Numbered from the stretch's first letter, positions 38,088-46,944 are shown. The stretch: 64,000 nt of DNA from an uncultured Actinomycetes bacterium (GCA_937926105.1 CALANS010000141.1:3890-67889), one strand, 5' to 3'. Translations and numbers: made by a program. Notes: generated by a model not told the origin, from the letters alone.

Positions 38088-38259
38088 CCGCATTGCTCGT
38101 TCACCCGTCCGGGCAGTTCGGCCTAGTCGTGACGAACAGGGATGGCGAGCGTGTGTTTGAGTCCATCAAGCATGACCTGCGGTGTCGGCAACCCGAGCAC
38201 ATGCGAATCGTTGGCCGCTGAACGTTCTGCGGCCGTGGCCCGCCCATAGGATTCTGCTC

Positions 38260-39177
38260 ATGCGGCTCCAGCTGACTGATCTGATCGACCCTGCTCTGCT
38301 GCCGCTCGTCGACGAGTCGCGCGCGTTCTATGCCCGCCGGCCGGCTGAGCGCGGGCCGGCGAACTCGGGTGAGCTTCTCGCGGCACGCGAGGCCATGCCC
38401 TTGCCCGAGCAGTGCCAGCCGGCGCCGTTCCTCGAGACAGTAGCCGCTGCCGGGAGAACTGCCCCGGTGCGGATCCACACGCCGATCGGTAAGCCCGCTA
38501 CTGGCGTGCTTCTAGAAATCCACACCGGCGGCTTCTACCTGGGGTCCGCCTCAGACAGTGATGTCCGGAACCGTCGACTCGTCGATGCTCTCGGCGTCGC
38601 GGTGGTCAGCGTGGACTATCGACTGGCTCCGGAGCACCCTTGGCCGGCCGCGCCCGACGATTGCGAAACGGCGGCGCTGTGGCTCGCGGAGAACGCCGAG
38701 ACACGATTCGGCACGACGCGTTTGCTCATGAGCGGCTTCTCTGCTGGCTCCACTCTGGTCGCGACGACGCTACTGCGTCTTCGCAACCTGGGGAATCACT
38801 CGTTCGGCGGCGCGGTGCTTCAATGCGGTACCTACGATCTGTCCGCGCAGACACCAGCGGGTCGGTTGATCGCCGATGAGTACTTTCTTCGCGCATATGC
38901 CGGCGGCGCTCCGGACCGCACGGATCCCGACCTTTCGCCGATCTTTGCCGAGCTGGGCGACCTCCCGCCGGTCCTGATGGTGATCGGGGAGGACGACGTC
39001 CTTCTCGAGGACAACCTTGCCCTGGCCGCGCGGCTCCTCGCTGCGGGTGTTGAGGTCGACCTGCGCGTCTACCCGGCCTCGCCGCATGCGTTCACCGGCC
39101 ACGCGACCTCCATGGCGCAGGCGGCTCTCAGCGGCATCGACCAGTGGGTCCGCGACCAGCTGGCCAGCCTGAGCTGA
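38260..39177 (+). CDS. HSL-type alpha/beta hydrolase (esterase)
   Basis: 305 aa from ATG 38260. The oxyanion motif reads EIHTGGFYLG (usual HGGG altered to HTGG). The nucleophile elbow is SGFSAGST, and Asp comes from VIGEDDVLLEDN and His from SPHAF. VSVDYRLAPEHPWPAAPDD is the HSL family signature. Cytosolic carboxylesterase or lipase of short-chain acyl esters. The substrate is unknown. It begins the accessory region to the right of ychF. Confidence 0.9.
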   Translation: MRLQLTDLIDPALLPLVDESRAFYARRPAERGPANSGELLAAREAMPLPEQCQPAPFLETVAAAGRTAPVRIHTPIGKPATGVLLEIHTGGFYLGSASDSDVRNRRLVDALGVAVVSVDYRLAPEHPWPAAPDDCETAALWLAENAETRFGTTRLLMSGFSAGSTLVATTLLRLRNLGNHSFGGAVLQCGTYDLSAQTPAGRLIADEYFLRAYAGGAPDRTDPDLSPIFAELGDLPPVLMVIGEDDVLLEDNLALAARLLAAGVEVDLRVYPASPHAFTGHATSMAQAALSGIDQWVRDQLASLS

Positions 39178-39302
39178 CTGCGGGGTGGGTCAGGTGGTTC
39201 CATCCGCGGACACGTGGCGGAGCTCGGCTGAATGTGTGAGCAGCGCTTCGACCTGTGGGAAACGACTGCGACCTGCGGTTGGTCGTGTGATGGATCGTTC
39301 GA

Positions 39303-39683
39303 TCACCGCTGCAAGCCGCGCCGCACGGCGTCGAGCGTGGTTTCCGGCGAGTCGTTGAAGCAGAACCGGGCACCCGGTTGGAGTGCGCTCACCGTGTTCA
39401 CCACTCGCTCGAAGATCGGCGTGAACTCGTGGGAAGTTCGTAACCCGGAACCGATCTCGACCACGTCGAACGGCGCACCGACGAAGCACCCCTGCACCGC
39501 CGACTCGGCGGCGTCAACATCGTCGGGCACCAGGCAGATCACGACATCGAATCCAGCAGTGCGCAACGCTTGCTCGGCGTCGCCGAGCCGGGCGCGGAGC
39601 GCGTTCGCGTCCTGGCCCGGCCAGGGCGAGAAGTCGATCTCCTCGGGATTCATTCCAATCTGAAGCACGCGAGGGTTCACCAT
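39303..39683 (-). CDS. Conserved small protein of unknown function
   Basis: 126 aa. Pattern MVNPRVLQIGMNPEEIDFSPWPG, then AFD-type helix, FDVVICLVPDD, APFDVVEIGSGLRTSHEFTPIFERVVNTVSALQPGARFCFNDSPETTL. The alternation of strands and helices suggests a small Rossmann-like fold. I recognise it as a recurrent actinobacterial hypothetical but know no function. It stands alone between convergent and divergent neighbours. Confidence 0.75.
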   Translation of the reverse strand: MVNPRVLQIGMNPEEIDFSPWPGQDANALRARLGDAEQALRTAGFDVVICLVPDDVDAAESAVQGCFVGAPFDVVEIGSGLRTSHEFTPIFERVVNTVSALQPGARFCFNDSPETTLDAVRRGLQR

Positions 39684-39810
39684 GCCTCAAAGCCTAGGTG
39701 GCTGGTCGCTTCCACGGATGCTGAACTCGCGGTCGCGTCGCGCGCGGACACGCGGATGGCGCAATGCCTGCGCGCCTGGCGCTCCGATCAGAGGCTGAAG
39801 TCGTTGCGGA

Positions 39811-40158
39811 CTACCGGATATGTGTACCGACGTTGATCACGCGCCCCGATGAGTCACGATAGAAGAAGCGGCGCACGCCCCACTGCTCAGACGAGATCGG
39901 GTGCACGATCTCGACACCCGTCTCGATGGCGACGTCGTACGCCGCGTCGACATCGTCGACGAATACCGAGACATTCGGATTGACGGGCGCCGTCGCATCC
40001 GTTGTCATCAGGCCGATCTGGTGTCCCGCGTTGTCCGCGAGGAAGGCCACCCACCCCATGTCCATCACCATGTGCATTCCCAGCACGGCGGTGTGTTCTG
40101 CGATGGCCGTGGCGATGTCTCCGACGGTCAAGATGGGATCAATGCGCTCGATTCTCAT
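39811..40158 (-). CDS. VOC/glyoxalase-superfamily protein
   Basis: 115 aa from ATG 40158 (MRIERIDPILTVGDIATAI). The frame is open to 40260 but overlaps the divergent gene. A single VOC fold of paired beta-alpha-beta-beta-beta units: FLADNAGHQIGL, VNPNVSVFVDDVDAAYDVAIETGVEIVHP, YRDSSGRVINVGTH. Could be a dioxygenase-like, resistance or isomerase protein. No substrate evident. Confidence 0.85.
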   Translation of the reverse strand: MRIERIDPILTVGDIATAIAEHTAVLGMHMVMDMGWVAFLADNAGHQIGLMTTDATAPVNPNVSVFVDDVDAAYDVAIETGVEIVHPISSEQWGVRRFFYRDSSGRVINVGTHIR

Positions 40159-40258
40159 GGGGGGATTGGACCATGTTCTGCCGCGCAGGTCGAGGGTGTG
40201 GCCGGTCGGCGGCTCGTTGCTGGCTGAGCGCTCTGCCGTGCCGGTAGACTTCTCGGTC

Positions 40259-40717
40259 ATGGCATCAGAACCCTTTATCCCACTCGGGTTTCAACCACCG
40301 CGATTGCTCGTGACCGAGTGGTTCCGGCTGGAACCGCTGGGGCCACAGCACAATATCGCCGATCACGCCGCGTGGATGTCGAGCATCGATCACATCCGGG
40401 CGACTCCCGGTTATCCGGATGGAAACTGGCCGCCGCCGGGCGGAATGTCCCTGGAGTCCAATCTTTCCGATCTGCGCCGTCATGCCGCCGATTTTGCCGC
40501 CGGCAGGGGATTCACCTTTACCGTCCTCGACCCGGCCGATGGTGACGTTATCGGCTGCGTGTACGTGTACCCCGCGGCGTCCGAGGACTACGACGTCACC
40601 GTCCAGTCGTGGGTGCGCGCCGACCGGGCCGACCTCGACACGCCGCTCGCCGAGGCTGTCGACGGCTGGCTGGCCGCCGACTGGCCGTGGAGGCGCGTCG
40701 ACCGCTGCGGACGCTGA
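40259..40717 (+). CDS. GNAT-family N-acetyltransferase
   Basis: 152 aa from ATG 40259. The N-terminal half reads LVTEWFRLEPLGPQHNIADHAAWMSS. GFTFTVLDPADGDVIGCVYVYPA and VTVQSWVRADRADLDTPL cover strands 4-5 of the GNAT fold. The C-terminal acetyl-CoA region is short, but I recall relatives ending similarly. Acceptor unknown. It is divergent from the VOC gene with a 100-bp gap. Confidence 0.75.
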   Translation: MASEPFIPLGFQPPRLLVTEWFRLEPLGPQHNIADHAAWMSSIDHIRATPGYPDGNWPPPGGMSLESNLSDLRRHAADFAAGRGFTFTVLDPADGDVIGCVYVYPAASEDYDVTVQSWVRADRADLDTPLAEAVDGWLAADWPWRRVDRCGR

Positions 40718-40784
40718 TCCCCCTGGTCACCATCGGGTGTGGCAGCCTCGGGCCGGACACATCCACGTCGACCAGGAGGCCGAG

Positions 40785-41519
40785 ATGAGGCTGGAGAACA
40801 TCGTCTGGGGTGCCCGTAACCCTCATCGCCTCGGAACGTTCTGGGCCGCCGCGTTGGGTGCCGAGGTGACGACCGACGATGGGACTGGGCTGGAGGCACA
40901 CCTGGACCTGGGCGGTGGGGCGTTCCTGGATCTGTGCTTCCAGCCGGTCGGTGAGCCGCCCAGTTCACCGCCCCGGCTGCACCTGGACCTGACCGGTGGC
41001 GACCGTCAGGGCGAGGTTGTGCAGCGGCTGATCGGGCTCGGCGCCCGACCTGCGGACATCGGTCAGGGCGACGTGCCGTGGGTGGTCCTGGCGGATCCGG
41101 AGGGGAACGCGTTCTGCGTCATGGAACAGCGCAGCGCGTACGTCGGGACTGGGCCGATCGCCGCGCTTCCGCTGGACAGCGCCGACCCGGAGCGGGATGC
41201 CGAGTTCTGGTCGGCCATCACCGGCTGGGTTCGTGCCGACGGCCACGCGCCCGCCTCGCTGCGCCACCCCGCCGGCGTGGGGCCGCTGCTGGAGCTGTGC
41301 CCCGAACCGAAGCCCAAGCAGGGCAAGGGCCTGATCCACCTCGACGTCCGGCCGGCACCCGGCGACCCGGACGCCGTGTCAGTGATCCGGCGGCTCGGCG
41401 GCGAGACCATCGACTGGCCGGGTGCCGAAGGCCAGCCGTGGACGGTGTGCGCGGACCCGTCCGGCAACGAGTTTTGCGTCCTCGCGCCGCACGGCGGAGC
41501 GGCGTTCCTGCCCGGCTGA
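40785..41519 (+). CDS. Two-domain VOC (glyoxalase-like) protein
   Basis: 244 aa from ATG 40785 with GGAGG 7 nt upstream. Two tandem VOC modules: 1-118 (IVWGARNPHRLGTFWAAALGAEV ... VLADPEGNAFCVME) and 125-240 (LPLDSADPERDAEFWSAITGWV ... VCADPSGNEFCVLAP). Each ends with the DP-x-GN-x-FCV strand of the Glyoxalase_6 group. Intramolecular duplication probably builds the complete active-site barrel. Function unknown. Confidence 0.88.
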   Translation: MRLENIVWGARNPHRLGTFWAAALGAEVTTDDGTGLEAHLDLGGGAFLDLCFQPVGEPPSSPPRLHLDLTGGDRQGEVVQRLIGLGARPADIGQGDVPWVVLADPEGNAFCVMEQRSAYVGTGPIAALPLDSADPERDAEFWSAITGWVRADGHAPASLRHPAGVGPLLELCPEPKPKQGKGLIHLDVRPAPGDPDAVSVIRRLGGETIDWPGAEGQPWTVCADPSGNEFCVLAPHGGAAFLPG

Positions 41520-41597
41520 CTGTCTGGCCGCGCGACGGGTGTTGGCGAATCGACGCCACCGCAGCGCAGACGTCGCGAATGTGCTTGGATCCCAAGC

Positions 41598-42053
41598 ATG
41601 ACATCCGGTGACGAGCAACGCATTGCCAGCGCGAGCCGCGAAATCGCGGCCCCGGCCGAACAGATCTTCGAGCTGATTGCCGATCCGGCACAGCAGCCGC
41701 GCTGGGACGGCAACGACAACCTCGCCGAGGCGGCGCCGGGCCAGCGGGTGCGGGCCGTCGGGGAGGTGTTTGCCATGACCATTACCAGCGGCGCGGTGCG
41801 GGAGAACCACGTGGTGGAGTTCGTCGAGAGCGAGCGCATCGCCTGGAAGCCTGCCGAACCGGGCCAGCCGCCGGTTGGGCATCTGTGGCGGTGGGAGCTG
41901 GAGCCCGCCGGGGACGGTGCGACCCTGGTGACCCACACCTACGACTGGTCCCAGCTGACCGACCCCAAGCGCCTCGAGCGTGCCCGCAACACCACCGCCG
42001 ACAAGCTGCGCGCCTCGCTGGACCGGCTGGCGGCGCTGGCCGAGCAGGGCTGA
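41598..42053 (+). CDS. SRPBCC-family (polyketide cyclase/START-like) protein
   Basis: 151 aa. SASREIAAPAEQIFELIADPAQQPRWDGNDNLAEA is the hallmark start of the SRPBCC lipid-binding cavity fold. Helix 3 is TDPKRLERARNTTADKLRASLDRLAALA. Typical single-domain size. Ligand unknown. It is in a run of same-strand small-molecule-binding genes. Confidence 0.88.
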   Translation: MTSGDEQRIASASREIAAPAEQIFELIADPAQQPRWDGNDNLAEAAPGQRVRAVGEVFAMTITSGAVRENHVVEFVESERIAWKPAEPGQPPVGHLWRWELEPAGDGATLVTHTYDWSQLTDPKRLERARNTTADKLRASLDRLAALAEQG

Positions 42054-42120
42054 TTCCCGGGAGCAAATGCGAACGGCATCCGGTCGTGGATCGTCCGCTA
42101 CCGGGGTTATCGTCACCGCC

Positions 42121-42477
42121 ATGGCTATCGCACGCTTTCCGACCATCGTCCTGGACTGCCCCGACGCGGACGCCCTCGGGCGCTTCTACGGTGCCCTGCT
42201 CGACTGGAAGGTCGAACCCTCCGACGACTGGGTGGATGTCAAATCCGACTACGGCGCCTGCCTGTCCTTCCAGGCGGTCGACGGCTACCAGCCGCCACAA
42301 TGGCCCGGCCAGGAGCACCCGCAACAGATGCACATCGACGTGGTGGTCGATGATCTCGACGTGGCCGAGCGAGCGGTGCTGGAACTCGGCGCGACCAAGC
42401 ACGCGCATCAGCCGGGGACCTCGTTCCGGGTATTCCTGGATCCGGCCGGTCATCCCTTCTGTCTGTGCGAGAGCTGA
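42121..42477 (+). CDS. VOC/glyoxalase-superfamily protein
   Basis: 118 aa. A single VOC module: FPTIVLDCPDADALGRFYGALLDWKV, QMHIDVVVDDLDVAERAVLELGATKH, VFLDPAGHPFCLCES. Same subgroup as the 45675 and 40785 genes (DP-x-GH/N-PFCL ending). Probably a dimer. Function unknown. Confidence 0.88.
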   Translation: MAIARFPTIVLDCPDADALGRFYGALLDWKVEPSDDWVDVKSDYGACLSFQAVDGYQPPQWPGQEHPQQMHIDVVVDDLDVAERAVLELGATKHAHQPGTSFRVFLDPAGHPFCLCES

Positions 42478-42507
42478 CGACACGCCGGCAGCGCTAGTCT
42501 GGCCCGC

Positions 42508-42855
42508 GTGGCAATGAGCGACAAGATCAGGCAGCGCGCGCAGGAACGGGTGGAGCCCGGCGAGGTCGTGCAGGGGGCGTTCGCGGCACAGCCGACCATT
42601 CGGAATCGGGTCGGCGACGGTGGGTACCGAGTGGTGGTGGCCACCGATCGGCGGTTCCTGGTGTTCCAATCCGGAACCTTCTCCCAGACGGTGATCAAGC
42701 GCCTGATCGAGGAGTCCCCACGTGGTCAGCGTCTCGGGGAGCCGACCGGCCTGTTCTATACGGTCACCGTGGGAACGCTGACGATGAAGGTGAACTTCCG
42801 GTACTTCGACCAAGTCAGGACGATCGACGAGGCGCGGGGTGAGTCGGGTCGCTGA
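42508..42855 (+). CDS. Unknown small protein, PH-like fold likely
   Basis: 115 aa from GTG 42508. The N-terminal helix MSDKIRQRAQERVEPGEVVQGAFAAQPT is followed by YRVVVATDRRFLVFQSGTF, the pattern of bacterial PH-like domains. Strands continue through FYTVTVGTLTMKVNFRYFDQVRTID. No catalytic residues are evident. The family is not certain. Confidence 0.65.
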   Translation: MAMSDKIRQRAQERVEPGEVVQGAFAAQPTIRNRVGDGGYRVVVATDRRFLVFQSGTFSQTVIKRLIEESPRGQRLGEPTGLFYTVTVGTLTMKVNFRYFDQVRTIDEARGESGR

Positions 42856-42881
42856 GGCCGATGCCGGGAGCAGGCAGCCCC

Positions 42882-43466
42882 TCAGTCGGTGCTGAGGATC
42901 GCCATCTGGTGCGCATCGACCCAACCGTCGTCGAAGCGCAATGCATCGCGCAGGGTGCCCTCCAGGCGGAATCCGACCTTTTCGTACACCCGGCGCGCTC
43001 GTGGGTTGAAGTCGTAGACCTCCAACTCGATCCGGTGCAGGTGCTGGTCCTCGAAGGCGTGCCGCACGGCCAGCCTCGTCGCCTCGGTACCGAGCCCGCG
43101 CCCCTGCTGCCGTGCCATCCAGATCCGGAAGCCACACGAGAGGTTTTCGGCGTTCAGGTCGTTGATGACGACCTCGCCGACGATCTGCCCGGAGTCGTTG
43201 TCGACGATCACCCAGACGATGCGGTCGTCCGCCACCGACCAGCGGGCGTAGATTTGCTCGATCTCCTCGCGGGTCCACGGCAAGAGATCGTGCTCACTCG
43301 GGGTGCTGGTGTGCACGGACCCGGTGAGTCGGGAGGCCTCAGGATCGGCCAGCAGCGGGTAGATCTCGGTCACGTGCGCGGGCTGGGCGGGCACCAGTGT
43401 GACGAGCCGCCCGTGCAGCGTCGGCTTGTTCGTGAAGTCCGGCGTGCTCGCGGACTCCGCGCTCAT
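42882..43466 (-). CDS. GNAT N-acetyltransferase (RimJ/RimL-like)
   Basis: 194 aa from ATG 43466. LHGRLVTLVPAQPAHVTEIYPLLADPEASRLTG starts the RimJ/L type. The acetyl-CoA loop is RQQGRGLGTEATRLAVRHAF, and LHRIELEVYDFNPRARRVYEKVGFRLEGTLRDAL is diagnostic. It acetylates an N-terminus or small amine. The start overlaps, as ATGA, the stop of a 30-codon ORF just upstream. Confidence 0.92.
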   Translation of the reverse strand: MSAESASTPDFTNKPTLHGRLVTLVPAQPAHVTEIYPLLADPEASRLTGSVHTSTPSEHDLLPWTREEIEQIYARWSVADDRIVWVIVDNDSGQIVGEVVINDLNAENLSCGFRIWMARQQGRGLGTEATRLAVRHAFEDQHLHRIELEVYDFNPRARRVYEKVGFRLEGTLRDALRFDDGWVDAHQMAILSTD

Positions 43467-43555
43467 GCGGCCGCTCCCGCGCGCTGCGCCGACGGGATCG
43501 GGTGCCCGTCCGGGTCGCGGACGAACAGAGAGATCTGTGGGTCGGTGAATTCCAT
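43463..43555 (-). pseudogene. 30-codon ORF, remnant of a VOC C-terminus
   Basis: ATG 43555 to TGA 43463 encodes 30 residues beginning MEFTDPQISLFVRDPDGHPI. The LFVRDPDGHPI block is the last strand of VOC/glyoxalase proteins, without the preceding 100 residues. It overlaps the GNAT start as ATGA, so it may persist as a leader that couples translation. It may be a real deletion remnant or a re-used upstream ORF. Confidence 0.5.
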
Positions 43556-43588
43556 GCGCCTGAGGGTATCGATCGCGACCGCAGCCGA

Positions 43589-44923
43589 TCAGTGTGCCAG
43601 CGCTCCCATGGGATCCCAGGCGGGCAGCACGACCGGCTCGGCGTCCAGCGCCGCGACCAGCTCCGCCGGCAGGCTGCTCTTGCGGGCGGCGATCTCGAAG
43701 ACGTACTCGTCGAACCACGAGTCGTTCATCGTGTAGAAGCCCTTGACGCCGTTCTCGTCACCCCAGCTGTTCTCCACCCGCCAGCGCCGCGGTGTATCGC
43801 CGTCGGGGCCCTGGACGAGGTCCACGCCGGTGAACAGCATGGCGTGCGTCATCTGGGTCTCGTGGAACTCCAACCGGGCGGCCTTGTCCAGGGTGAACTC
43901 GGTGTCGTACACCGAGCCGTAGTCGAACAACCGTGCATCCCACACGCCCAGGTCGCGGCGCATCTGCTGGCCGACGTCGCAGCCGAACCACACCGGTTCC
44001 CCGGCGGTGATCGCGGCGATCGCCGCCGATTTCAGCACCTCGGGCTCGACGTTGAGGTAGCTCACCCGGTCACCGACGATGTTGCCCAGGAAATCGACGG
44101 TGAACGTTCGGCCGCGCGGGCTGGTCGAGCGGGGATCGTCCACCAGGCAGACATAATCGTCCAGATCGACGGTGACGTACCTGTCGGCGAACTGTCGCGG
44201 CGTCAGCTCACCGTCCCGGTGGAACTGCTTGTCCTTGTCGATCCACTGCCAGGAGAATGATTCGGGCGGCGTACCCAGGTGGATCGCCAGAATGCGGTAG
44301 CAGGTGGCCAGCACCTCGCCCCGAATCGTCGCCTCCGCCTCGGCCCCCGCGGCCTCGCGCAACGCCCTCGCGCCCTGGCGCAGCACCGTCCGCAACGCGG
44401 TGTTCATCTTCTGCGTCGCGGAGGACGATTCGGTCTCCGGCATCGCCGACTTCGGTACCAGCCCGTGCTTGCGAACCAGGGCCACGAACATGTTCCACTG
44501 GCCGCCGTCACCCATCACCGAGTCGTGCAGGAAGGCCACCGTCCGGTCGTCCGCGTCACGCGACTTGGTGGCCACGATCGCATCCAGGTAGTAGTTGACC
44601 CGCTCCAGCTTGTCGAAGAACAGCACGTAGTTCTGGGAGAATTCGAACTCGGTGGTGCCGAGCTTGGCCATGGCCCCGGCGCGCAGCAGGTTGAGCCCGG
44701 CAAACATCCAGCACCGGCCGCTCTTGCGCTGGTTCGTCACCGCCCAGTCGTCCAGCCGATGGGACATCGTCGGGTCGATGCGGGTGACGATCTCCCGGTC
44801 CAGGGCGATGTCGTCGATGGTGGTCTGGGTGACGGCGTTCTGCGCGATCCGGTATGCCGGGTTCGCCGCGAAATCCTTGCGCAGCGTCGCGATGTCGTCA
44901 CCGGAGATGTGGTGCTCCGTCAT
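43589..44923 (-). CDS. pepC: Aminopeptidase C (bleomycin hydrolase, peptidase C1B)
   Basis: 444 aa. Papain-like triad: NQRKSGRCWMF (Cys71), QMTHAMLFTG (His360) and VENSWGDENG (Asn385). The large insertions and the C-terminal tail ending MGALAH are typical of the hexameric self-compartmentalising family. It releases N-terminal residues from peptides and hydrolyses bleomycin. Cytosolic. Not part of an obvious operon. This gene is more common in Firmicutes and eukaryotes than in actinobacteria, so it may have been acquired. Confidence 0.95.
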   Translation of the reverse strand: MTEHHISGDDIATLRKDFAANPAYRIAQNAVTQTTIDDIALDREIVTRIDPTMSHRLDDWAVTNQRKSGRCWMFAGLNLLRAGAMAKLGTTEFEFSQNYVLFFDKLERVNYYLDAIVATKSRDADDRTVAFLHDSVMGDGGQWNMFVALVRKHGLVPKSAMPETESSSATQKMNTALRTVLRQGARALREAAGAEAEATIRGEVLATCYRILAIHLGTPPESFSWQWIDKDKQFHRDGELTPRQFADRYVTVDLDDYVCLVDDPRSTSPRGRTFTVDFLGNIVGDRVSYLNVEPEVLKSAAIAAITAGEPVWFGCDVGQQMRRDLGVWDARLFDYGSVYDTEFTLDKAARLEFHETQMTHAMLFTGVDLVQGPDGDTPRRWRVENSWGDENGVKGFYTMNDSWFDEYVFEIAARKSSLPAELVAALDAEPVVLPAWDPMGALAH

Positions 44924-45013
44924 GAGGTTCCTGCCGATTCGTTCGATGATCTTGCTGCCGCCGTCCAGCCTAGGCGCGTGCTGCGCGATCCTCCGACGGG
45001 GCCGCCCCCCGCA

Positions 45014-45664
45014 TCACTCCAGCACGGCGAACGCTCGCACCGGGAAGGTGGCCAGGCCACGCACCCGCGGCGGCGCCGCCGTGAACAGCGCTCCCTGGGC
45101 GGGTAGTTCGGCCAGGCTGGTCAGGTGCTCGACGACCGGGATCCCGGCGCGCAGCAGGATGGTGTGGGCGGGCCGCTCCCCGCTGATCGTGCCGTCGATA
45201 TTCACCGAGTCGATGCCGACCAGCACCACCCCGGCGTCGACCAGCGCCTGCGCGCCGTCGCCGGTCAGGTACGGGTGCACGGGGTCGCCGTATTCGGGCG
45301 TGCCCCAGCGGGCGTCCCAGCCGGAGCGCAGCAGCACCGCAGCGCCGCGCACATGCCGGCCGGCGAACGCCTCCGGCCCGGTCGGGCCGAGGCCGATGTC
45401 GACCACGATCGCGGGCAGCCCGACGCAGCGCTGCAGGCTCAGACCGGCCAGGTCGTGCCCGTTCCGGAATCGGTGCGCCGGCGTGTCCAGGTAGGTTCCG
45501 GTGTTCGCCACCATGCTGATCCGCCCGATGGCGAATTCGGTTCCCGCCGCATAGGTTTGCCGCGAGGCGTCGAACGTCAGGTGGTCGGTGATTTCGGGAC
45601 CGGGCAGGCCCGGATAGGTGGTCATCCCGTCCTCGACGACGTGGCTCAGGTCAATGATCCGCAT
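45014..45664 (-). CDS. Cyclase-family (kynurenine formamidase-like) metal hydrolase
   Basis: 216 aa. MRIIDLSHVVEDGMTTYPGLPGPE is the family N-terminus. The metal motif HGTHxDxPxH appears as NTGTYLDTPAHRF, so the two leading His are Asn and Tyr while Asp and the last His remain. GIDSVNID and a late H in AHTILL are kept. Either the metal site is altered or this is the variant subgroup with NTGTYxD. The substrate (formylkynurenine or a cyclic amide) cannot be told. Confidence 0.85.
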   Translation of the reverse strand: MRIIDLSHVVEDGMTTYPGLPGPEITDHLTFDASRQTYAAGTEFAIGRISMVANTGTYLDTPAHRFRNGHDLAGLSLQRCVGLPAIVVDIGLGPTGPEAFAGRHVRGAAVLLRSGWDARWGTPEYGDPVHPYLTGDGAQALVDAGVVLVGIDSVNIDGTISGERPAHTILLRAGIPVVEHLTSLAELPAQGALFTAAPPRVRGLATFPVRAFAVLE

Positions 45665-45674
45665 GATCGGACGG

Positions 45675-46085
45675 CTACCCTACGAAGAGGCAGAACGGGT
45701 GCCCGGCAGGGTCGGCCAGCACGTACAGCGGTTCGTCCGGGTCGGCGGTGCGGTCCAGCAGCACGGTGGCGCCCAGTTCCTCGGCGCGCTGGCGATGATG
45801 CTCCAACTGCGCCGCGCTGGAGACGGTGAAGTCCACATGCAACTGCATCGGCACCTCGTGGCGCGGCCAGGTGGTGCGCTCCAGCCGATCCACCAGCTGG
45901 AAGGCCAGCCGCCGGCTGCCGTCGGTGTCGGCGAGGACGAGCCAATCGGCATCGTCGGGGCCGTCGTCCGGTGGCTCGTCACCAGGCCGGTAACGCAGCC
46001 CGAGCAGCCGGCGGTAGAACTCCGCCAGAGCGCGCACATCGGTGGTGTCCAGCACGGTGTGCAGATACCGCGGGTATTCGTCCAT
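45675..46085 (-). CDS. VOC/glyoxalase-superfamily protein
   Basis: 136 aa. LHTVLDTTDVRALAEFYRRLLGLRYRPGDEPP, VPMQLHVDFTVSSAAQLEHHRQRAEELGATVLL and VLADPAGHPFCLFVG define one VOC module. It stops 10 bp before the cyclase gene begins, and its start is 28 bp after the AraC stop. All three are on the minus strand, so AraC-VOC-cyclase may be one unit. Confidence 0.88.
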   Translation of the reverse strand: MDEYPRYLHTVLDTTDVRALAEFYRRLLGLRYRPGDEPPDDGPDDADWLVLADTDGSRRLAFQLVDRLERTTWPRHEVPMQLHVDFTVSSAAQLEHHRQRAEELGATVLLDRTADPDEPLYVLADPAGHPFCLFVG

Positions 46086-46113
46086 GATCTCGGGCTCCTA
46101 TCGCTGTGGGTGA

Positions 46114-46944
46114 TCATCCGCGGGAGTGAGTGCGGTACTGGGAGGGAGTGAAGCCGAGCACGTCGCGAAACTCCCGGGTCAGGTGCGCGTGGTCGGCGTA
46201 GCCGTGCTGCACCGCCACCGTGGCCAGGTCGGCATTCGGATCGCGGCGCACCTCGTCGGCGGCGTCCTGTAACCGGCGCCGGCGGATCATCGCGCTGGGG
46301 GACAGGCCGACATAGGTCCGGGCCAGTCGCTGCAGGGATCGCGACGAGACGGCCAGGGCGCGGGCCAGCTCGTCCACCCGCCGCGCCGCCGAGGACTCCA
46401 CCACTTGCTGCATCCGGTTGGCCAGCACCGCATCCGGGGCGAGGGCGGCCCGCAGCGGCAGCAGGAAGCGTTCCAGCGCCGCGGTCGCGCCGGGCAGGTC
46501 GTCTGCCGCCATCGCCTGCGTCACCGCCGCGCGCAGTCCCGTCCACCGCGGGTGGGCCGCCCCGCCGATCCGGCACTCGCGATCCACCAGCGCCGCTACC
46601 CGGCGGTCGGCGGATGCTCCGTCCCAGTCGTCGATCAGGGCCAGCACCGCTGGGCCGGCTGCCGGTAGCAACAGCGCACCGACCGCCCATCCGCTCCCGG
46701 CCAGATCCCGATGGGAGACCCGGCTCGTTGGCCCGCTCAGGGTGATCGCGCCCGGCTCGACGACCAGGTTGCAGGCCGGGTAGCCCAGCACCACCTGGCG
46801 TTTGGTCTGCCCGTCCGGTAGGTCCCACCGCGGGATCCAGTAGTGACGCACCAGGTCGGCCACACCCGCCCCGGCGGTCAGCCGGTCCATCCGGACCCCT
46901 CCGCCCGGGTTCAGGTACCCCTTCGAGGTCGGGGATGCGCTCAC
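46114..46944 (-). CDS. AraC-family transcriptional regulator
   Basis: 276 aa from GTG 46944 (ATG 46974 also in frame). The N-terminal ligand domain begins SPTSKGYLNPGGG, as in DUF6597-type AraC proteins. The C-terminal double HTH is RVDELARALAVSSRSLQRLARTYVGLSPSAMIRRRRLQDAADEV and LATVAVQHGYADHAHLTREFRDVLGFTPSQYR. It probably controls the divergent VOC gene at 47029 (85-bp gap) and the VOC-cyclase pair behind it. The inducer is unknown. Confidence 0.9.
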   Translation of the reverse strand: MSASPTSKGYLNPGGGVRMDRLTAGAGVADLVRHYWIPRWDLPDGQTKRQVVLGYPACNLVVEPGAITLSGPTSRVSHRDLAGSGWAVGALLLPAAGPAVLALIDDWDGASADRRVAALVDRECRIGGAAHPRWTGLRAAVTQAMAADDLPGATAALERFLLPLRAALAPDAVLANRMQQVVESSAARRVDELARALAVSSRSLQRLARTYVGLSPSAMIRRRRLQDAADEVRRDPNADLATVAVQHGYADHAHLTREFRDVLGFTPSQYRTHSRG

